A stretch of 36,548 bases of DNA from Verrucomicrobiaceae bacterium (GCA_016795465.1 JAEUHK010000114.1:1-36548), one strand, 5' to 3'; shown: positions 23,943 to 31,379, counted from the stretch's first letter. The notes: generated by a model from the letters alone, not told the origin. A program made the numbers and translations.

Positions 23943-24503
23943 TCAATCTTCCTCTTCCCACTCGGCCATGAGGCGGGCCAGCTTGCGCTTCAGGCCCACT
24001 TTGGCAGCGGCGGACATGCGGTCGATGAAGAGCACGCCGTTGAGGTGATCGATCTCGTGCTGGAAGGCACGGGCGAGCAATCCATCGGTTTCCCAAGTTT
24101 CGGTCTCGCCCTTCAGATTCATGAAGGTCACGGTGATGGTCTCCGAGCGGCGGATGTCGCCACGTAGGCCGGGAAAGCTCAGGCAGCCCTCCTCGCCGGT
24201 TTCCTTCGCACTGCCGAGCTGGAGCTGTGGATTCATGAAGACGACTGGCATGTGCTTCACCATCTCCGCGGGCTGACCGTTTACCTTGAGGAAGGTGATG
24301 CAGTCCGGGTTGTGGGAGCAATCGATGACGGCGAGCTGCACATCCACGGCCACCTGAGGCGCGGCGAGGCCCACGCCGTTCGCATCACGCATGGTCTCGA
24401 TCATGTCATCGGCGAGCTTGCGGATCTCGGGCGTGACTTGGGACACCGGACGGCATTTGGCACGGAGGACGGGTTCGGGATAACGGACGATGGGCAGGAC
24501 CAT
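23943..24503 (-). CDS. def: peptide deformylase
   Basis: 186 residues with all three deformylase motifs: GVGLAAPQ (43-50), EGCLS (105-109) and QHEIDH (148-153). Cys107, His149 and His153 bind the metal (iron in vivo) and Glu150 is catalytic. It removes the formyl group from the initiator methionine of new proteins at the ribosome exit. Between motifs 1 and 2 there is a slightly extended loop (DCSHNPDCITFLKVNGQPAE), which does not touch the active-site residues. The C-terminus ends in an acidic EWEEED. It is 39 bases below the exported unknown gene on the same strand, so it may be the last gene of that transcript. The common def-fmt pairing is absent. Confidence 0.97.
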   Translation of the reverse strand: MVLPIVRYPEPVLRAKCRPVSQVTPEIRKLADDMIETMRDANGVGLAAPQVAVDVQLAVIDCSHNPDCITFLKVNGQPAEMVKHMPVVFMNPQLQLGSAKETGEEGCLSFPGLRGDIRRSETITVTFMNLKGETETWETDGLLARAFQHEIDHLNGVLFIDRMSAAAKVGLKRKLARLMAEWEEED

Positions 24504-24542
24504 GCGCGGCTCATATCATCGGGAGCCGGGACGCTCAAGCCT

Positions 24543-25400
24543 TCATCGTTCGATCTCGATGCTGCGCGTCACCACATAGGGGAACTCGTGCGCGATGCTG
24601 CCGCTGCCGCCGCCTTCGAGGCGGATGGTGGCCTCATCCTTGAAGGTGCCCTTGATCGTCGTCTCCACATCCACCTGATCGCTCAGCCGCCGCGTGAGGG
24701 CGATGCCAAAGGTGGCCTGCGCCGTGGCCAGGTAGCCCAGCGGACGCTGGACGGTGAAGCTGCCGGAGATGAAAAGATGCGCGTGAGGCCCGTCCGGTCG
24801 CTCTTCGATGCTGCCAAAGCCCACCTCCACGTCTTTGAAGATGGCGATGCCGTTCGCTTTGCCGCGTGGCATGGGCAGATCGGGCTTCCAGCTTTCGCCA
24901 GGCCGGTGGGACTGCGTGCCGAGCGCGGCGGGGATGACCTCGAGAATGGCGGAAAAGAAGGCCAGCTTCAGCAGCGCATCATTTTCCTCCACGGTGGGCT
25001 TTCCCTGAGCTGGCCGGAAGTCCCAGCCGCTCGTCAGCCGGCGGGCGAGGAGTTTCTTGCCCATCAACGGGCCCCGCTGGATGGCGGAGCCGGGTTGCGG
25101 GCCGCCGGGGGCAAACCGCGCTTCCTCCACGGAATGGTCACGCACCTCCACCTCTTCTGCCGAGTTGCCCTGGAGACGGCGCACCAACGTGTGCCGCTGC
25201 ATCCATCGCATGCCGATCACCTGCTTTTGAGCGGCCTGGACCGTCATGGTGCCATTCGCCACCATCACCTCACGCTTCTCACGCAGCACGGTGCCGGATC
25301 GCAGCGAGTTTTTGCCATTGAGGATCACTGGCTTCTCCGGCGGTGCGCCCACGAGAGGCACTGAAAGACCGAGCAGGAGCAGCAGGGCAGGCAGTTTCAT
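24543..25400 (-). CDS. exported protein of unknown function
   Basis: 285 residues from ATG 25400, preceded by AAAGG at good spacing. A clear signal peptide (MKLPALLLLLGLSVPLVGA) predicts export. The mature part contains a Lys/Arg-rich strand region (~25-75, with MVANGTMTVQAAQKQVIGMRW), a middle helix-rich part (NDALLKLAFFSAILEVIPAALG), a G-E-S-W turn (~165), and C-terminal beta-strands (FISGSFTVQRP, VDVETTIKGTFK, ATIRLEGGGSGSIAH). I do not recognise the family with confidence; the layout (strand meander, GxSW turn, a paired set of long strands) recalls DUF6263-like periplasmic proteins. It starts 9 bases after the Cys-rich gene and ends 39 before def. Confidence 0.75.
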   Translation of the reverse strand: MKLPALLLLLGLSVPLVGAPPEKPVILNGKNSLRSGTVLREKREVMVANGTMTVQAAQKQVIGMRWMQRHTLVRRLQGNSAEEVEVRDHSVEEARFAPGGPQPGSAIQRGPLMGKKLLARRLTSGWDFRPAQGKPTVEENDALLKLAFFSAILEVIPAALGTQSHRPGESWKPDLPMPRGKANGIAIFKDVEVGFGSIEERPDGPHAHLFISGSFTVQRPLGYLATAQATFGIALTRRLSDQVDVETTIKGTFKDEATIRLEGGGSGSIAHEFPYVVTRSIEIER

Positions 25401-25409
25401 GCGCAGCCT

Positions 25410-25655
25410 TTAGCATGAGAGCTGCGCTTTGTCGCTGCATTCGTGGGTGGAAGCCGGGGCGCGGCACACGCGGCAGCGGCGGCAGAGGTCACACACGGCC
25501 TCCGGATTCTGCCGGCACTCACGGCAGGTCACGCAAAGGGAGCAGACCTTGCCATTGCGGAGCGTGGCGGGCTGCGAGGGGGTGGAGCGGGGCTTGCGAG
25601 GCTTTTTCGCTGGCAGGGCTGTACCGGGGGCCTGGGAGGAGAGGGCCTTGGACAT
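25410..25655 (-). CDS. Cys-rich miniprotein with two C-x2-C-x2-C-x2-C clusters
   Basis: 81 residues from ATG 25655. The frame is open further upstream to 25880, but that extension runs through a probable promoter (25710-25738) and has no family resemblance. The N-terminal half is basic and Pro/Ser/Ala-rich (KKPRKPRSTPSQPA). The C-terminal half has CSLCVTCREC, seven residues, then CDLCRRCRVC, then two further cysteines: ten in ~45 residues. Two C-x2-C-x2-C-x2-C clusters suggest binding of zinc or an iron-sulfur cluster; the spacing is not that of a ferredoxin (CxxCxxCxxxCP). Function unknown. It is probably cytoplasmic, as no leader is visible. It sits nine bases before the exported unknown gene, so the two are likely co-transcribed. 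Confidence 0.65.
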   Translation of the reverse strand: MSKALSSQAPGTALPAKKPRKPRSTPSQPATLRNGKVCSLCVTCRECRQNPEAVCDLCRRCRVCRAPASTHECSDKAQLSC

Positions 25656-25709
25656 GGACGTGATGGGGTAATTGGGGTTCCCCCTCTTCTTCCCAAACGG
25701 TGGACGAAT

Positions 25710-25738
25710 GTTACAGTTTTTCCCGGCAGGAGCGACAA
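25710..25738 (-). promoter_or_regulatory. putative promoter of the Cys-rich gene transcript
   Basis: Read on the minus strand: -35 TTGTCG (25733-25738), 17 bases, -10 TGTAAC (25710-25715). Predicted start is near 25703, giving a ~48-base leader that contains a small GGGGAACCCC palindrome (25674-25683). The same TGTAAC box occurs at 32343. Confidence 0.45.
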
Positions 25739-25873
25739 CACGCCGCACCTCGCGCATCAGGACATACACGCTGAAGTGGAAGGGCTGATGGTTTCGAACG
25801 CGAATCCAAGCCGAATGCCCATCCCCGGCCTTTCGGCTGTCGCTGCCCTCTGAAAAGCATCCGTGGGACGGGG

Positions 25874-25902
25874 CTGACAACCTCTCGCAGGCGCTGCATG
25901 AT
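25874..25902 (+). promoter_or_regulatory. weak candidate promoter for cdsA-dxr
   Basis: CTGACA (25874-25879) and CATGAT (25897-25902) are 17 bases apart, 34 bases before the cdsA ATG. The -10 is a poor match. The rest of the divergent gap (25739-25873) shows no other feature. Confidence 0.25.
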
Positions 25903-25935
25903 TCGCATTGCCCAATTCCCTGCCCTGCGCTCTAA

Positions 25936-26874
25936 ATGGGCCGCTCTCTCCCCTCCCAGCCAGCCCGCATGTCCGACCCAGCCGCCGCAGCCACGCCGCC
26001 GACGCCTCCCAGCAAGCGTCGCGTCTTTGCCTCCCGGCTTTTCAGCACCCTGCTGCTCTGGGCGGTGATGGTCTTCGCCTTCAATTCGCAGCGTGAATGG
26101 CTCGTCATGGTCATCACCGGCCTGTTCGGCGTCGCCGGGGCCATCGAATACTACCGGCTGCTGCGGGCCGATCCCCAGGCGCGGTCCTTCAATGCCCTCG
26201 GCCTCGTCATCTGCCTGGCCTACTGGGGTGCCGTGGGCTGGTGGCTGCACCTCGGACGCTCCGCGGAGCTCATGTGGCTGGATCTCGCCGCGCTCACCGC
26301 CAGCGTGCATGGCAGCTTTCTCCTTTGCTACCGGCACCAGTTAGAGGGCGTGGTCACGCTCCAGCGCATCTTCAGCACCGTCTTTGGCGTCGTTTACACC
26401 GTCATCTTCTTCGGCTTCATGGTGAAGGTCATCTACCTCTACCCCGCCGAGCCCATGAAAGGCAGCTTCCTCCTGCTTTTCCTCATCATGGTGACGAAAT
26501 TCAGCGACATGGGCGCTTACGCCGTCGGTGTGTGCTTTGGGAAGCACAAGATGATCCCGCACATCAGCCCCGCCAAATCGTGGGAAGGCTTCGTCGGCGC
26601 CTTCCTCGGCTCCTTTGGTGCCGCCGCCATCCTCATGACCCTCATGCCGGACAAACTCGCGCCGCTGACCTGGCTCCACGCCATGGTCCTCGCCCCCGTC
26701 CTCTGCGCCACCGCCGTCACTGGCGACCTCGCCGAGTCCGTGCTGAAGCGCTGCGTCGCCATCAAAGACAGCGGCCACAAGCTCCCAGGCATCGGCGGCA
26801 TCCTCGATCTCACCGACAGCCTGCTTTTCACCGCGCCCGTCTTCTACTTCTACCTCAGCGCCGTCTGGCGGTGA
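25936..26874 (+). CDS. cdsA: phosphatidate cytidylyltransferase
   Basis: 312 residues from ATG 25936; ATG 25969 (MSDPAAAA) is an alternative. An integral membrane enzyme with about eight hydrophobic segments. The CdsA signature lies at the C-terminus (VLKRCVAIKDSGHKLPGIGG, then ILDLTDSLLFTAP); the usual H-G-G-x-x-D-R-x-D reads I-G-G-I-L-D-L-T-D here, so the catalytic aspartates are kept but His and Arg are replaced. It makes CDP-diacylglycerol from phosphatidate and CTP for phospholipid synthesis. The order cdsA-dxr matches the widespread uppS-cdsA-dxr-rseP cluster, but uppS is not upstream. The N-terminal ~25 residues (Ala/Pro-rich) are an extension before the first helix. Confidence 0.93.
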   Translation: MGRSLPSQPARMSDPAAAATPPTPPSKRRVFASRLFSTLLLWAVMVFAFNSQREWLVMVITGLFGVAGAIEYYRLLRADPQARSFNALGLVICLAYWGAVGWWLHLGRSAELMWLDLAALTASVHGSFLLCYRHQLEGVVTLQRIFSTVFGVVYTVIFFGFMVKVIYLYPAEPMKGSFLLLFLIMVTKFSDMGAYAVGVCFGKHKMIPHISPAKSWEGFVGAFLGSFGAAAILMTLMPDKLAPLTWLHAMVLAPVLCATAVTGDLAESVLKRCVAIKDSGHKLPGIGGILDLTDSLLFTAPVFYFYLSAVWR

Positions 26875-26876
26875 AA

Positions 26877-26986
26877 AATGACGAAACCAGAATGAGGAAT
26901 GACGAGTGAAATCCCAAGGCCCAACGTGAGGCACATTCTTGCCGCTTCGTCATTGATTCGTCATTCGCCATTCTGATTTCGTCATT
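26877..26986. repeat. inverted repeat of AATGACGA-type words between cdsA and dxr
   Basis: The left arm 26877-26906 and right arm 26957-26986 (30 bases each) are complementary at 26 positions with a 50-base spacer. Both arms consist of related words (AATGACGA, AGAATGAGG, and complements TCGTCATT, CCATTCTG). A further TTCGTCATT lies in the spacer at 26946-26954. It fills almost the whole gap and ends 10 bases before the dxr ATG. Confidence 0.65.
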
Positions 26987-26996
26987 CCTTCCGCCA

Positions 26997-28163
26997 ATGT
27001 CCGCCGCCAACTCCCCAGCCAAACGCGTCATCCTCCTCGGCTCCACCGGTTCCATCGGCACCAGCGCCCTCAAAGTGGCCCGCGACATCCCGGAGCGCAT
27101 GCAGATCGTGGGACTCGCGGCGAACAGCAGCGCCGATGCACTCGTGCAGCAGGCCATCGAGACCGGCGTGAAGCACGTCGCCCTCACTGATGCCGCCGCG
27201 GCGGCCAAAGCGAGGGCGCAGCTCCCGGACGGCGTCGCTCTTCACACCGGCACGCAGGGCCTCATCGACCTCGTGAACGAATGCGAGGCCGACATGGTGC
27301 TCGTCGCCATCGTCGGCACCGCGGGCCTCGCTCCGGCCCTCGCGGCCATTGAGCGTGGCATGCACCTCGCCGTCGCCAGCAAGGAAATCCTCGTCATGGC
27401 GGGCGAGGCCGTCACCGAGGCCGCGAAGCGCAAGAACGTGAACCTCCTGCCCGTGGACAGCGAGCACAACGCCATCTTCCAATGCCTCGAAGGCCATCGC
27501 CACAGCGAGGTGCGCCGCATCCTGCTGACAGCCAGCGGCGGCCCCTTTCGCCAGCTCCCTGCGGATCAATTGCCCGCCGTCACCGTCGCCCAGGCCTTGA
27601 AGCATCCCACCTGGACCATGGGGCGGAAAATCACCATCGACAGCGCCACGCTCTTCAACAAGGGCTTGGAGATGATCGAGGCCAAATGGCTCTTCGACGT
27701 GCCCATGGACAAGATCGAGGTCGTCGTCCATCCGCAAAGCATCGTCCACAGCATGGTCGAATTCGCTGACAACAGCGTCATTGCCCAGCTCAGCCATAGT
27801 GACATGTGCTTCCCCATCCAATACGCCGTCACCTGGCCCGACCGCGTCCCGAACAACTTGAAGCCGCTCGACTTCGCCAAGCTTGCCGCCCTCCACTTCG
27901 AGGCTCCCCGCGTCGATGACTTCCCCGCCATCAATCTCGCCCGCCACGCAGGCACCATCGGCGGCACCCTCCCCGCCGTCCTCAATGCCGCCAACGAAGT
28001 CGCCGTCGAGGACTTCCTCAACGGCCAGCTCACCTTCCCCGGCATCTGGCAGACCGTCGAACGCGTCATGACCGCCCATCAAGTCATCGCACATCCCACG
28101 CTGGACGCGCTCATTGAGGCGGACGCGTGGGCGAGGCGGGAGGCAACGACGCTTTCCAAATGA
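26997..28163 (+). CDS. dxr: 1-deoxy-D-xylulose 5-phosphate reductoisomerase
   Basis: 388 residues, the normal length. The N-terminal NADPH-binding fold has VILLGSTGSIGTSALKVARD (5-24 region). The catalytic domain has ASKEILVMAGE, VDSEHNAIFQCLEG (metal-ligand Asp and Glu), LTASGGPF, and HPTWTMGRKITIDSATLFNK followed by GLEMIEAKWLF (third ligand Glu and flexible loop). The C-terminal helical domain includes NAANEVAVEDFLNGQL. Dxr converts DXP to MEP, the committed step of non-mevalonate isoprenoid synthesis, needed for the undecaprenyl and quinone tails. It probably shares a transcript with cdsA across the inverted repeat. The rseP gene that usually follows is absent. Cytoplasmic. Confidence 0.97.
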   Translation: MSAANSPAKRVILLGSTGSIGTSALKVARDIPERMQIVGLAANSSADALVQQAIETGVKHVALTDAAAAAKARAQLPDGVALHTGTQGLIDLVNECEADMVLVAIVGTAGLAPALAAIERGMHLAVASKEILVMAGEAVTEAAKRKNVNLLPVDSEHNAIFQCLEGHRHSEVRRILLTASGGPFRQLPADQLPAVTVAQALKHPTWTMGRKITIDSATLFNKGLEMIEAKWLFDVPMDKIEVVVHPQSIVHSMVEFADNSVIAQLSHSDMCFPIQYAVTWPDRVPNNLKPLDFAKLAALHFEAPRVDDFPAINLARHAGTIGGTLPAVLNAANEVAVEDFLNGQLTFPGIWQTVERVMTAHQVIAHPTLDALIEADAWARREATTLSK

Positions 28164-28241
28164 TCGCGTGGCTGAAGAAGACGCTGAAATAGCACACGCC
28201 ACCTCATTCCATCCGTCCTCACCGCGGCGAAAGGACGCTTC

Positions 28242-29678
28242 GTGTCGGAGCTTATCTTCCGGCACATGAACGTGATCCAACAAGAAAACGCCCGCGAAGG
28301 TTCCATCGACTGGCAGCTCACGCGGATGCGGCTCGATGGCAGCGGCTATCGCTCACCGGTGATCGAGGGCTACTGCTCGCGGCAATCCGTGAAGGCCGAC
28401 GAGGTGCTCGATGTCTTCGTGAGCACGAAGCCGACGGCGAAGTTCAAGATCGAGATCTTCCGCACGGGCTTCTACGGAGGCCGCGGCGCACGCAAGCTGG
28501 CCGAGCTGGGGCCTTTTGATGGCAAAGAGCAGCCCACGCCTGCCATCGGCGAAAAGCGCCTCCGCGAGTGCCAGTGGGAAAAATGCACTTCCATCACGAT
28601 TCCGGCCGATTGGGTCAGCGGCGTCTATTTGGGCCGTCTCACCACGCTGTCGCCCACACCGGATGAGCCTTACTGGCAGAGCTACATCGTCTTCATCGTC
28701 ACCGATGACCGGAAGGCGGACATCCTGCTGCAATGCAGCGACAACACCTGGCAAGCCTACAACAAATGGCCGGACAACTACTCCCTCTACACCGATCCGA
28801 AGGGGAATCAGGGCTCGACGAGCGATGTGAGCTTTGACCGGCCTTACGCCAAGTATGCGCAGATCTACGAGAACCCGCAGTCCGTGGGCAGCGGTGAGTG
28901 GCTATGCTTCGAGTTCCCGCTGGCCTACTGGCTGGAGGAGCAGGGCTATGATGTGAGCTACTGCTCGAATGCCGACATGATCTCGCCGGACCGCGGTTTG
29001 AAGTGCAAAGCCTTCATCAGCGTGGGCCACGATGAGTATTGGGACATCCGCCAGCACGACAGCGTGGCCAAGATGCGCGATGCCGGCGTGAACCTGCTCT
29101 TTCTCTCCGGCAACTCCGTCTGCTGGGTCACGCCGTTTTCGCCAAATGCCGCCGGTGTGCCCAATCGCCGCATCTTCCGCGGTGGTCCGTATGGCGGTGA
29201 CTACAAGTATGCCGTGGACCGCGAGAAGGAGCATGGCCCCTATCCGCATCGCGGGCCGGATGAAGGCTACCTGATGGGGGTGCGAAACATTGATCCGGTC
29301 AACGGTGGTGGCGACTGGACCTGCGTGAAGCCCGAGCACTGGGTTTTTGAAGGCACGGGCATGAAGGCGGGTGACTCGATCCCCGGCATGATCGGCTGGG
29401 AATACCATGGCGATCCTCCCAAGGACCTGCCCGGCCTCGAAATCCTCGCCGCGGGCACCGCGTTCCAAGGCGGACGCAATCCGCAGCAGTGGCAGGCGGT
29501 CATCTTCAACGGCCCGAAGGGTAACTTCATCTTCAACGCCTCCACCATCTGGTGGGCGCAGGGCATGAGCAAGCCGCCCGGACACATGCCCGTGTGGAGC
29601 CACTACTCGCGCCCCCACGGCACGGACAAACGCGTGCAGCGCATCACCGCGAACTTGCTGAAGCGGGCATTGACTTGA
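28242..29678 (+). CDS. N,N-dimethylformamidase large-subunit-like protein
   Basis: 478 residues from GTG 28242, chosen because AAGGA ends seven bases before it; the next ATG (28266) has no such site. No signal peptide. The N-terminal ~140 residues form an Ig-like strand domain (GYCSRQSVKADEVLDVFVST, KFKIEIFRTGFYGG). The larger C-terminal part matches the N,N-dimethylformamidase beta-subunit C-terminal family: LLQCSDNTWQAYNKWPDNYSLY in parts, WLEEQGYDVSYCSNAD, FISVGHDEYWD, LLFLSGNSVCW, GNFIFNASTIWWAQG. True dimethylformamidase hydrolyses DMF with a small alpha subunit; none is next to this gene, and DMF activity is not implied. Relatives are common in actinobacteria and Verrucomicrobia with unknown function. 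Not related in role to dxr. Confidence 0.8.
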   Translation: MSELIFRHMNVIQQENAREGSIDWQLTRMRLDGSGYRSPVIEGYCSRQSVKADEVLDVFVSTKPTAKFKIEIFRTGFYGGRGARKLAELGPFDGKEQPTPAIGEKRLRECQWEKCTSITIPADWVSGVYLGRLTTLSPTPDEPYWQSYIVFIVTDDRKADILLQCSDNTWQAYNKWPDNYSLYTDPKGNQGSTSDVSFDRPYAKYAQIYENPQSVGSGEWLCFEFPLAYWLEEQGYDVSYCSNADMISPDRGLKCKAFISVGHDEYWDIRQHDSVAKMRDAGVNLLFLSGNSVCWVTPFSPNAAGVPNRRIFRGGPYGGDYKYAVDREKEHGPYPHRGPDEGYLMGVRNIDPVNGGGDWTCVKPEHWVFEGTGMKAGDSIPGMIGWEYHGDPPKDLPGLEILAAGTAFQGGRNPQQWQAVIFNGPKGNFIFNASTIWWAQGMSKPPGHMPVWSHYSRPHGTDKRVQRITANLLKRALT

Positions 29679-29712
29679 TCGAAGCGCGAATGGGAGGCAT
29701 CGGAGACCTGCT

Positions 29713-30783
29713 TTGTCTCCCTCGCCTCCATCACGTCCGCTGCCCGACCTCTCGCTGTCCGAGCTGGTGGGATGGATGCAAAGCCATGGCTTCAACGCCG
29801 CGCATGCTCCGCGAGTCATTCGCGGGCTTTTGGCTGCGGTGGAACTCAAAAGCCGCACCGACTTCCTGCTGCCGGAAAAGCTCGACGAGCAGTTGAAGGC
29901 CGCTTTTGCCGCTGAAGCTGGCTCGTTGGCTCAAAAGCAAGTTTCAGCCGATGGCACCGCGAAACTGCTGCTGCGGCTGCGGGATGGTCGCACGGTCGAA
30001 AGCGTGGTCATGCCGGACTATCGTGAAGATCGTGCGGCAGGCTGTATTTCGAGCCAGGTCGGTTGTGCGATGGGTTGTGACTTCTGCGCAACCACCCAGA
30101 CAGGGTTTGAGCGCAATCTGAGCTCCGGCGAGATCATTGAGCAGTTCCGTCATCTGCGGCGCGAGGCCCATGCGACCGGGCGTGTGCTCCGAACGATCGT
30201 CTTCATGGGCATGGGCGAGCCGATGTTGAACCTCAAGAACGTGCTCGCCGCCATCGAACGCATCGCCGATCCGAAACTCGGTGCCTTTGGCTGGCGACAG
30301 ATCACCGTCTCGACCGTCGGCATCGTGCCGGGCATCGAGGAACTGCGTGAGGCAAACCTCGGCGTGCACCTCGCCATCTCGCTGCATGCCCCCGATGATG
30401 CCACGCGTGCTGATTTGCTGCCGATGGGCCGTCGCTTTGATGTAAACGAAGTGCTGGAGGCCGCGGATCGGTATCAAGCGGACAGCGGACGCATCACCAC
30501 GATCCAGTATTGCCTGCTCGATGGCGTGAATGACGCCCTCGCGCAGGCCCGCGATCTCGCGCGACTCCTCACCGGCCGTCGCATGCATGTGAACCTGCTC
30601 CGTTACAACCCCACCGGCCTCAGCCTGAAAGGCCGCAGCTACCTCCCGAGCAGCCTGGAGCAAACCGAGGCCTTCCTCGCCGAGCTTCGCGCCCACGGAG
30701 CGATCGCCCACCTTCGCCGTGCCCGCGGCCCTGACATCGACGCGGCGTGTGGGCAGTTGAGAAGGCGGGCAGCACTCATTTGA
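29713..30783 (+). CDS. rlmN: dual-specificity RNA methyltransferase RlmN
   Basis: 356 residues from TTG 29713. It is the only start in the open frame before the conserved N-terminal LPDLSLSELVGW, and GGAG (29702-29705) is seven bases upstream. Radical-SAM cysteines C118-x3-C122-x2-C125 lie in GCAMGCDFCATTQ. Also present are GEIIEQ, FMGMGEPMLN, TVSTVGIVPGI, HLAISLHAP, and the C-terminal RGPDIDAACGQLR with Cys346 as the methyl-carrying cysteine. RlmN methylates C2 of A2503 in 23S rRNA and of A37 in some tRNAs. Its stop overlaps the stop of a methyltransferase remnant on the other strand by eight bases. Confidence 0.97.
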   Translation: MSPSPPSRPLPDLSLSELVGWMQSHGFNAAHAPRVIRGLLAAVELKSRTDFLLPEKLDEQLKAAFAAEAGSLAQKQVSADGTAKLLLRLRDGRTVESVVMPDYREDRAAGCISSQVGCAMGCDFCATTQTGFERNLSSGEIIEQFRHLRREAHATGRVLRTIVFMGMGEPMLNLKNVLAAIERIADPKLGAFGWRQITVSTVGIVPGIEELREANLGVHLAISLHAPDDATRADLLPMGRRFDVNEVLEAADRYQADSGRITTIQYCLLDGVNDALAQARDLARLLTGRRMHVNLLRYNPTGLSLKGRSYLPSSLEQTEAFLAELRAHGAIAHLRRARGPDIDAACGQLRRRAALI

Positions 30784-30889
30784 TGCCGATCACCATCGAG
30801 TCCGGCCCCACGAGGTGCTCGACGCGGCAGTCTTTGAATCCGGTCTGCTGCATCCAGCCGATGCAGTCCAAGCCGGGAGTGGCCGTGGG
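30776..30889 (-). pseudogene. 3' remnant of a SAM-methyltransferase-like gene
   Basis: On the minus strand 37 codons run from an in-frame stop (30890-30892) to the stop at 30776-30778. The last ~29 read GWMQQTGFKDCRVEHLVGPD then SMVIGIK, which looks like the C-terminal end of class I O-methyltransferases (W-M-x2-x-G-F...V-x-x-L-x-G-P-D-S-M-V-x-G). No methyltransferase core precedes it; instead the 22-bp array begins. So the gene has lost its 5' part. Family recognition is from memory of the motif and would need a search. Confidence 0.5.
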
Positions 30890-30904
30890 TCAGGGGAAGC
30901 ATTT

Positions 30905-31344
30905 CGAGGGGTGACCCACCGAAACGCGAGGGGTGACCCATCGAAACGCGAGGAGTGACCCACCGAAACGCGAGGGGTGACCCATCGAAACGCGAGGGGT
31001 GACCCACCGAAACGCGAGGGGTGACCCACCGAAACGCGAGGGGTGACCCACCGAAACGCGAGGGGTGACCCACCGAAACGCGAGGGGTGACCCACTGAAA
31101 CGCGAGGGGTGACCCACTGAAACTCGAGGGGTGACCCATCGAAACGCGAGGGGTGACCCACCGAAACGCGAGGGGTGACCCATCGAAACGCGAGGGGTGA
31201 CCCATCGAAACGCGAGGGGTGACCCATCGAAACGCGAGGGGTGACCCATCGAAACGCGAGGGGTGACCCATCGAAACGCGAGGGGTCACTCATCGAAACG
31301 CGAGGGGTGACCCACTGAAACGCGAGGGGTGACCCACCGAAACG
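30905..31344. repeat. 22-bp tandem repeat array, 20 copies
   Basis: Twenty contiguous units of CGAGGGGTGACCCAYCGAAACG with no spacers. Variants: CCACCG, CCATCG or CCACTG in the middle; one G-to-A in unit 3; AAACT in unit 10; GGGTCACTC in unit 18. Units 4-9 and 13-17 are locally alike, as expected from slippage or unequal crossover. Each unit has a small palindrome GGGTGACCC. Flanks carry GGGTCAGGGG in direct orientation (30887-30896, 31349-31358). Because 22 is not a multiple of 3, all minus frames stay open through the array and give long spurious ORFs. Confidence 0.95.
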
Positions 31345-31348
31345 CGAG

Positions 31349-31379
31349 GGGTCAGGGGTGGAACGGCCGCCCCTGACCC
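31349..31379. terminator. strong hairpin at the array edge, after the HU-like gene
   Basis: GGGTCAGGGG (31349-31358) pairs perfectly with CCCCTGACCC (31370-31379) across an 11-base loop. On the minus strand it begins 20 bases after the stop of the HU-like gene and could end its transcript, but no T-run follows. Confidence 0.45.

Noticed and set aside
25656..25880. N-terminal extension of the Cys-rich protein to 156 residues
   Set aside because: The extension has no family resemblance and would place the promoter-like TTGTCG-N17-TGTAAC inside the gene.
28160..28192. Ten-codon ORF (MIAWLKKTLK) overlapping the dxr stop by ATGA
   Set aside because: Too short to support, without a known leader-peptide pattern; mentioned only in connection with the missing rseP.
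28242..29678. Functional N,N-dimethylformamidase
   Set aside because: Only the large-subunit-like part is present and no small-subunit gene is adjacent, so DMF hydrolysis is not supported.
30905..31344. CRISPR array
   Set aside because: Units are directly adjacent with no spacers, and the 22-bp unit itself varies only at single bases; no cas gene is near.
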